From: Aestuariispira ectoiniformans
Lineage (GTDB): Bacteria > Pseudomonadota > Alphaproteobacteria > UBA8366 > Aestuariispiraceae
NCBI RefSeq assembly: GCF_025136295.1
Contig: NZ_CP062788.1
Coordinates: 2,745,588 to 2,809,587, forward strand
Direction of reading: 5' to 3'
DNA: 64,000 nt
A model generated the notes under the pieces. It ran no database searches and had not been told where the DNA came from. It was given only the letters and a program-made list of their open reading frames with translations. Below are positions 59,847 to 64,000 of this stretch, piece after piece; positions within the stretch are counted from its first letter, which is position 1; every line of letters begins with the position of its first letter. The position numbers and the translations under genes are program-made.

Positions 59847-60161
59847 ATGACATTACCCTCTCTAAATGTCGACACAATCTGGCTGGCCGTTGGTTTTCTG
59901 GGGCAGGGGTTGTTCTTTATGCGCTTTTTCGTGCAATGGATTGCTTCTGAAAAGAAACGCCAAAGCGTTATTCCAACAGCATTTTGGTATTTCAGCCTGC
60001 TTGGTGGGATTGTCCTGTTCAGTTATGCGGTCTGGCGTCAGGATCCTGTATTCATGCTGGGGCAGGGAACCGGCCTGCTGATTTACAGCCGAAACCTCTA
60101 TTTTATACATCGCAAGCAGGATAGGCATCCTGTGGCATCCCAAACATCGGACAGAACCTGA
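59847..60161 (+). CDS. Stand-alone LAB_N-domain membrane protein
   Basis: 104 residues, three hydrophobic helices (about 11-29, 46-64, 70-88). AVGFLGQGLFFMRFFVQWIA and the SEKKRQSVIPTAFWYFSLLG segment are the hallmark of the LAB_N domain, named for its place at the N-terminus of some LpxB proteins. The domain is related to PQ-loop transporters. In this cassette, between a polyprenyl-phosphate GT2 and a GT39, a part in moving the lipid-linked sugar across the membrane is a reasonable inference. 12 bases from the GT2 gene and 2 bases from the GT39 gene. Confidence 0.88.
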   Translation: MTLPSLNVDTIWLAVGFLGQGLFFMRFFVQWIASEKKRQSVIPTAFWYFSLLGGIVLFSYAVWRQDPVFMLGQGTGLLIYSRNLYFIHRKQDRHPVASQTSDRT

Positions 60162-60163
60162 CT

Positions 60164-61549
60164 ATGGTAACATCAAGATTTCAGGCGGCCTTCGTGCCGG
60201 TCGCACTGTTTGTATTTTTTCTGGCGGCAGTCTTCCTGCGTCCGCTTCTGCCAATCGACGAAACGCGCTATATGACGGTTGCTTGGGAGATGTGGCTGCG
60301 TGGCGATTGGTTTGCACCGCTTACAGTCAACTTTCAGCTTTATGAGCATAAGCCGCCGCTGCTTTTCTGGCTTATCAATACATCCTGGTCGGTTTTCGGC
60401 GTCAGCCGGTGGGCCGGTCTGGTACCGATCTTTTTTTTATCCCTCGCTTTCATCTATCTGACGCGGGCTTTGGCAAAAAAGCTGTTCCGCACCGACGAGC
60501 TAAATTTCGACCATTTACCCCCCCTGATGCTGGGAAGTGTGCCTTTTCTGATCTATGGCAGTCTGGTCATGTTTGACATAACACTGGCCGTGTTTGTGCT
60601 TCTGGCCTTGCTGGCGCTGGTTTCCTTTGCAAAATCCGGCAAGCCTGCATTCTTGCTCGGAATGGCCTTGGCAATGGGACTAGGGGTCTTGGCCAAAGGG
60701 CCTGTGGCGTGGCTCTATGTAATTTTCCCGGTGCTGCTTGCTCCCTATTGGTTGGGTGACAGGCGTCGTTGGCGCAGCTGGTATGGCTGGTGCGCTCTGG
60801 CGTTTCTCCTGTCGGCTATCCCTGTTCTTTTATGGCTGGTTCCGGTCTTGAGAGCCTCCAATCCGGATTTTGGCTTTAATCTGATTTGGGAACAGACTGC
60901 CGGTCGGGTTTCGGGGCATCTCGCGAATTCTCACGCAAGACCCATATATTTCTATTTGCCATTGTTGCCAGTTCTGTTCCTGCCCTGGGCCTTCATACCA
61001 TCCTTCTGGCGGAGATCAGGCAACGCCAAGAAAACATTTAGCAGTAGTCAGGGGTTGAGGTTTATCGCCTGCTGGGTCATCCCGGTAATAATTTCCTTCT
61101 CCCTGATCAGCGGGAAGCAACCGCATTATCTCGTCCCGTTGTTGCCAGGTGTCCTGATCTTTGTCGCCAGCCGATTGCAAATACCAACGAAGAAGCTGCG
61201 CCTCATATCACTGACCATGATTGTCATATTGATAATCGGACAGGCGGTAGCATCCCGGACGGTCTTCCCGAAATATGATCTTGCCCCGATTGCTGATTAT
61301 GTCGGCCAGCATGAGGGCAGAGACTGGGTGTTCACCAGAAAATACCAGGGGGAACTGACCTTTCTGGGGAGACTACAAAAGAAGCTTGATGACCGTGATC
61401 ACGGTGAACTGAAAGAGTGGTTCAGCTCCCATCCGCAGGGGATGGCCGTTGTCCGATACACCGGAGAGGCCGAGGTTGCCGGTTTAGAACCGGTGCTGAT
61501 CATACCGTATCGCGGCAGGTATTTGGGGATTTTCCGTAACAAACCTTGA
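60164..61549 (+). CDS. ArnT-like GT39 glycosyltransferase
   Basis: 461 residues with about ten transmembrane helices. The first periplasmic loop has the GT-C acidic pair in LPIDETRYMTVAWEM and the YEHKPPLLFWLI segment shared with ArnT and other protein mannosyltransferase-fold enzymes. ISGKQPHYLVPLLPG lies near the last helices. Expected to transfer a sugar from undecaprenyl phosphate to lipid A or another envelope acceptor on the periplasmic side. ArnA, B and D are not nearby, so aminoarabinose is not assured. Last gene of the cassette. Confidence 0.9.
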   Translation: MVTSRFQAAFVPVALFVFFLAAVFLRPLLPIDETRYMTVAWEMWLRGDWFAPLTVNFQLYEHKPPLLFWLINTSWSVFGVSRWAGLVPIFFLSLAFIYLTRALAKKLFRTDELNFDHLPPLMLGSVPFLIYGSLVMFDITLAVFVLLALLALVSFAKSGKPAFLLGMALAMGLGVLAKGPVAWLYVIFPVLLAPYWLGDRRRWRSWYGWCALAFLLSAIPVLLWLVPVLRASNPDFGFNLIWEQTAGRVSGHLANSHARPIYFYLPLLPVLFLPWAFIPSFWRRSGNAKKTFSSSQGLRFIACWVIPVIISFSLISGKQPHYLVPLLPGVLIFVASRLQIPTKKLRLISLTMIVILIIGQAVASRTVFPKYDLAPIADYVGQHEGRDWVFTRKYQGELTFLGRLQKKLDDRDHGELKEWFSSHPQGMAVVRYTGEAEVAGLEPVLIIPYRGRYLGIFRNKP

Positions 61550-61567
61550 GTCTCTCAACCAGGCAAA

Positions 61568-61596
61568 TTGCCTCCAACGGTTTAGGCAGGTAATAC
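61568..61596 (+). promoter_or_regulatory. Predicted promoter of the YafY-type regulator
   Basis: TTGCCT (61568-61573) and TAATAC (61591-61596) are spaced by exactly 17 bases. An inverted repeat begins at the last base of the -10 and would cover the transcription start. Confidence 0.5.
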
Positions 61597-61613
61597 TGAC
61601 AAAATACTGTCAG
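61596..61613. promoter_or_regulatory. Operator-like inverted repeat
   Basis: CTGACA and TGTCAG with a 6-base spacer, overlapping the predicted start site and 27 bases before the regulator gene. The place suggests self-repression by the encoded YafY-type protein; this is inference. Confidence 0.4.
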
Positions 61614-61639
61614 GATAAGCTGGTTGGAGATTTCAAAAG

Positions 61640-62335
61640 ATGCGGCGTGCTGATCGGTTGTTTGAGATCATACAGATTCTCAGACGCCGGCGATCCATTA
61701 CGACTGCTCAGCAATTGGCTGAGGAATTGGAAGTTTCTGTACGCACGGTATACCGGGATATCGCCGCGCTGCAGGCACAGCGTGTGCCAATCGAAGGTGA
61801 GGCAGGTGTTGGATATGTTTTCCGGGAGGGGTTCGATCTTCCACCCTTGATGTTCAACGAAGAGGAAATCGAGTCTTTGGTGCTTGGGGCCCGCATAACT
61901 GAAACCTGGGCTGACCCGGAACTGGCGCGGGCCGCCCGCGATGTGCTGGCAAAGGTCGCTGCAGTTCTGCCACCACACCTTCGGCCGCAAATTATGAGTA
62001 TGGGGCTTGCGGCACCGACAAGCGCCAGTCAGGTTCCGGTGGACGTGGACCTGGCCAGGGTACGCCGCTGCATCAGGGAAAAAAAGAAAATTGCACTGAG
62101 CTATTGCGATGAGAAGGGGGACCCCAGTGAAAGGATCATTTGGCCTTTGACGCTGGCCTTTTTTGGACCCGTCTGGAATATCATTGGCTGGTGCGAATTA
62201 CGTAATGATTTCCGGGCCTTCCGGCCTGACCGCATGATAAAGGCTGAATTTCTTGACGCCTATTTCCCGGACCAGCCCGGGCGGCGTCTCGTTGACTATC
62301 TGAAACGCATGGGAATGCAGCCGAAAGATCTATAA
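61640..62335 (+). CDS. YafY-family HTH/WYL transcription regulator
   Basis: 231 residues. N-terminal DeoR-like helix-turn-helix (about 1-58: RRADRLFEIIQILRR, then TAQQLAEELEVSVRTVYRDI) and a C-terminal WYL ligand-binding domain (about 135-205: ALSYCDEKGDPSERIIWPL, WNIIGWCELRNDFRAFRPDR). Regulators of this kind respond to small ligands or nucleic acid. Its target may be itself (see operator-like repeat) or the nearby GNAT gene. Confidence 0.92.
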   Translation: MRRADRLFEIIQILRRRRSITTAQQLAEELEVSVRTVYRDIAALQAQRVPIEGEAGVGYVFREGFDLPPLMFNEEEIESLVLGARITETWADPELARAARDVLAKVAAVLPPHLRPQIMSMGLAAPTSASQVPVDVDLARVRRCIREKKKIALSYCDEKGDPSERIIWPLTLAFFGPVWNIIGWCELRNDFRAFRPDRMIKAEFLDAYFPDQPGRRLVDYLKRMGMQPKDL

Positions 62336-62448
62336 GCGTGAATGGCAAGTGGCGGAATCTTCACGGCCAATGGCGACCCTGGCGGTAGAACGCGTCCATT
62401 TTCCGCTTTATGCTGTGCTTCTCTTGAATGTCAAAAGGGAAGGGTGAC

Positions 62449-62934
62449 ATGGAAGACCTTGAGGTCAGGCCATTCGGTCTGGAGGACGTTCCGAATCTAT
62501 TGGAATTAATGAAGGGGCTGGCAACCTTTGAGGGATATATCAATCAGTTTCAGGTCACTGAGGATGCTTTGATTGAGCGGGGCCTGGGAGATAATCCCCA
62601 GTTTGAGGCTCTTGTTGCTACGCATCCCGATTCACAAGACCTACTGGGCATGACCGTTCTCTACACAATCCCTTACAATTATGACCTTCGCCCATCACTG
62701 GTTATGAAGGAACTTTTTGTCGCCGCAGAAGCCCGCGGTATGGGCGTTGGCCAGTCTTTGTTTAAAGCGGTTGTAAAACGCGCACAGCAACTGGATTGCC
62801 CACGGATTTTATGGACAGTTCTACAGACAAATGAGCCCGCCATGCATTTCTATCGTCAGCAGGGTGCAGGGCCGGATGAGGTGTGGGAAGGGTGGCTTCT
62901 CAAGGAAGAGAACTTTGCGGAAGCTCTTTGCTGA
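62449..62934 (+). CDS. GNAT N-acetyltransferase (SSAT-like)
   Basis: 161 residues from the ATG at 62449, which has GGGAAGGG before it; an ATG seven codons upstream is also in frame. The acetyl-CoA-binding motif A is MKELFVAAEARGMGVGQSLF and motif B is NEPAMHFYRQQGAG. The PSLVMKELFV pattern resembles spermidine/thialysine acetyltransferases. Substrate unknown. Confidence 0.88.
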   Translation: MEDLEVRPFGLEDVPNLLELMKGLATFEGYINQFQVTEDALIERGLGDNPQFEALVATHPDSQDLLGMTVLYTIPYNYDLRPSLVMKELFVAAEARGMGVGQSLFKAVVKRAQQLDCPRILWTVLQTNEPAMHFYRQQGAGPDEVWEGWLLKEENFAEALC

Positions 62935-62939
62935 TATGG

Positions 62940-63743
62940 CTATTCCTCACCCATTTCCCGCAGGGTCTGTTTCACAAACTGCCAACGTGCCTCCATTTCC
63001 TCAAGGCTCTGGTCCTTCAAATGCTGTCCCTCTGTTTCAAAGCTGTTCTCCATTGCCTTGAAACGTCTGGTGAATTTTGCATTTGCCTTGCGAAGGGAAA
63101 CTTCCGGGTCGATGTCCAGATGACGTGCAAGATTGGCCATGCAGAAAAGCAGGTCACCCAATTCATCCTCTAGACGAGCCCGTGGGGCCTTGATCGCGAT
63201 CTCATGGCGCAATTCGCCGATTTCTTCCTCAATCTTGGCAAAGATATCATCGGTCTTTTGCCAGTCAAATTTGACCCGGGCTGCCCGTTTGGTGAGCTTT
63301 TCAGCGCGTAACAGGGCAGGGAGGCTCTGTGCGACGCCATCCAGGGCACTGGAATCCTGTCCCTTTTCCCGCCGTTCGGCTGCCTTTGTTTCCTCCCAAC
63401 TGACGCGCACGGCCTCGGGGTTATCTGCATCTTGGTCGCCAAATACATGGGGGTGGCGTCTGATCATCTTGTTTGCAATGGCATCCGCCACGTCATCGAA
63501 AGTGAAATGATTTTCTTCTTCGGCCATGCGGGCATGGAAGACCACCTGCAGCAACAGGTCACCCAGTTCGTCACGAAGCTCTGCCATGTCGCCATGCTCG
63601 ATCGCATCTGCGACTTCATAGGCTTCTTCGATAGTGTATGGTGCGATCGTCTCAAAATTCTGTTCCAGATCCCAAGGACAACCGCCGTCGGGGTTGCGAA
63701 GTTGGGCCATGATGTCGATAAGACGATCAGTATTCCGGGACAT
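62940..63743 (-). CDS. mazG: MazG nucleoside triphosphate pyrophosphohydrolase
   Basis: 267 residues, full-length form with two MazG domains. CPWDLEQNFETIAPYTIEEAYEV and the EExxE..ExxD metal motif LRDELGDLLLQVVFHARMAEE form the first; ARLEDELGDLLFCMANLARHL is in the second. Hydrolyses non-canonical or excess NTPs. In many relatives mazG is next to hflX; here it lies about 9 kb away and on the other strand. The 3' end faces the GNAT gene with a 5-base gap. Confidence 0.96.
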   Translation of the reverse strand: MSRNTDRLIDIMAQLRNPDGGCPWDLEQNFETIAPYTIEEAYEVADAIEHGDMAELRDELGDLLLQVVFHARMAEEENHFTFDDVADAIANKMIRRHPHVFGDQDADNPEAVRVSWEETKAAERREKGQDSSALDGVAQSLPALLRAEKLTKRAARVKFDWQKTDDIFAKIEEEIGELRHEIAIKAPRARLEDELGDLLFCMANLARHLDIDPEVSLRKANAKFTRRFKAMENSFETEGQHLKDQSLEEMEARWQFVKQTLREMGEE

Positions 63744-63879
63744 GAAAGACTCTCATTGCTGGGTGAGGTAAAAAAGCCCGCGCAGCCTACAAACCTTGCA
63801 CGCATCATGCAATGGTCAGGGCAGGGCACATTTCTATCAGGTGAACCTCTTGAAGGTGTTTTAACGCTAACTTTTATTG

Positions 63880-64000
63880 TTAGTCCGTCCAATCCCTACC
63901 TTTTGCCATGGCGCGCTCACGGGCGCTTGGATTAACCGAAGGTCGGAAAGGAACGTCGCAAACCTCTGCCTTGACGGCCTTTCCCGATGCATCCGAATAG
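63880..64000 (-). CDS. C-terminal end of a possible GcvT-like protein
   Basis: Only the last 39 or so codons are inside the window, on the minus strand, ending with TAA at 63880-63882. The visible peptide includes GKAVKAEVCDVPF and RPSVNPSARERAMAKG. The first piece resembles the closing strand of aminomethyltransferase (GcvT) C-terminal domains (G.xVxAEVxxxPF), so a GcvT or dimethylglycine-dehydrogenase-type protein is possible. Identity needs the sequence beyond the window. Confidence 0.45.
   Translation of the reverse strand, partial: YSDASGKAVKAEVCDVPFRPSVNPSARERAMAKGRDWTD

Noticed and set aside
63744-63879. Possible gene or RNA between mazG and the right-edge gene
   Set aside because: 136 bases with no convincing frame, hairpin plus U-run or tRNA-like fold.

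Overview
The window is a dense stretch of alphaproteobacterial chromosome, most like Rhodospirillales or a neighbouring marine order. This placement rests on gene order and family type: dusB-ntrB-ntrC-ntrY-ntrX-trkA-dat-hfq-hflX, bifunctional ispDF, LpxI instead of LpxH, a lipoyl domain on the PDH E1 beta subunit, and a GTTC-N7-GTTC SOS box at lexA. About 60 protein genes are visible. I found no rRNA, tRNA, CRISPR array or prophage.

Layout. 1-7613: outer-membrane and lipid A run (rseP end, bamA, skp, lpxD, fabZ, lpxA, lpxI, lpxB). 7641-9520: gloA, then an IS1182-type insertion sequence lodged between two terminator hairpins. 9521-12393: gltA and gltX on the minus strand. 12480-22664: comEC on plus, then lexA, moeA, moaC, trpC, trpD, trpG and trpE on minus, with a plus-strand polysaccharide deacetylase between trpG and trpE. 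22701-30613: ppiD, tpiA, secG, pyrG, kdsA, eno, ftsB. 30922-37933: the pyruvate dehydrogenase genes, lpdA, a small unknown gene, lipA and a coenzyme-Q-binding START protein. 38126-42917: XRE regulator, cinA/pgpA/ispDF on minus, a CcsA-like membrane protein, dusB. 42917-49217: two nitrogen two-component pairs, NtrBC and NtrYX. 49270-56968: trkA, D-amino-acid transaminase, HAD phosphatase, hfq, hflX, an IMPase-family enzyme, a hydroxyisobutyrate-dehydrogenase-type enzyme and a class III nucleotide cyclase.

57042-61549 is the most interesting part. A PmrA/QseB-type response regulator and its sensor kinase are followed by a perfect PmrA-like box (CTTAAG, 5 bases, CTTAAG). Then come a soluble GT2 polyprenyl-phosphate glycosyltransferase, a stand-alone LAB_N membrane protein and an ArnT-like GT39 transferase. 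I read this as a regulated lipid A or envelope glycan modification cassette. The sensor kinase is thrown out of frame by a run of ten C inside its ATP-binding domain. This may be phase variation, a sequencing error, or a real loss.

61640-64000: a YafY/WYL regulator with a promoter and operator-like repeat, a GNAT acetyltransferase, mazG, and the last codons of a minus-strand gene that may be GcvT-like. Much of the window serves the envelope (Lpx enzymes, KdsA, BamA, Skp, PpiD and the 57-61 kb cassette) and central carbon flow (Eno, PDH, GltA, LipA).
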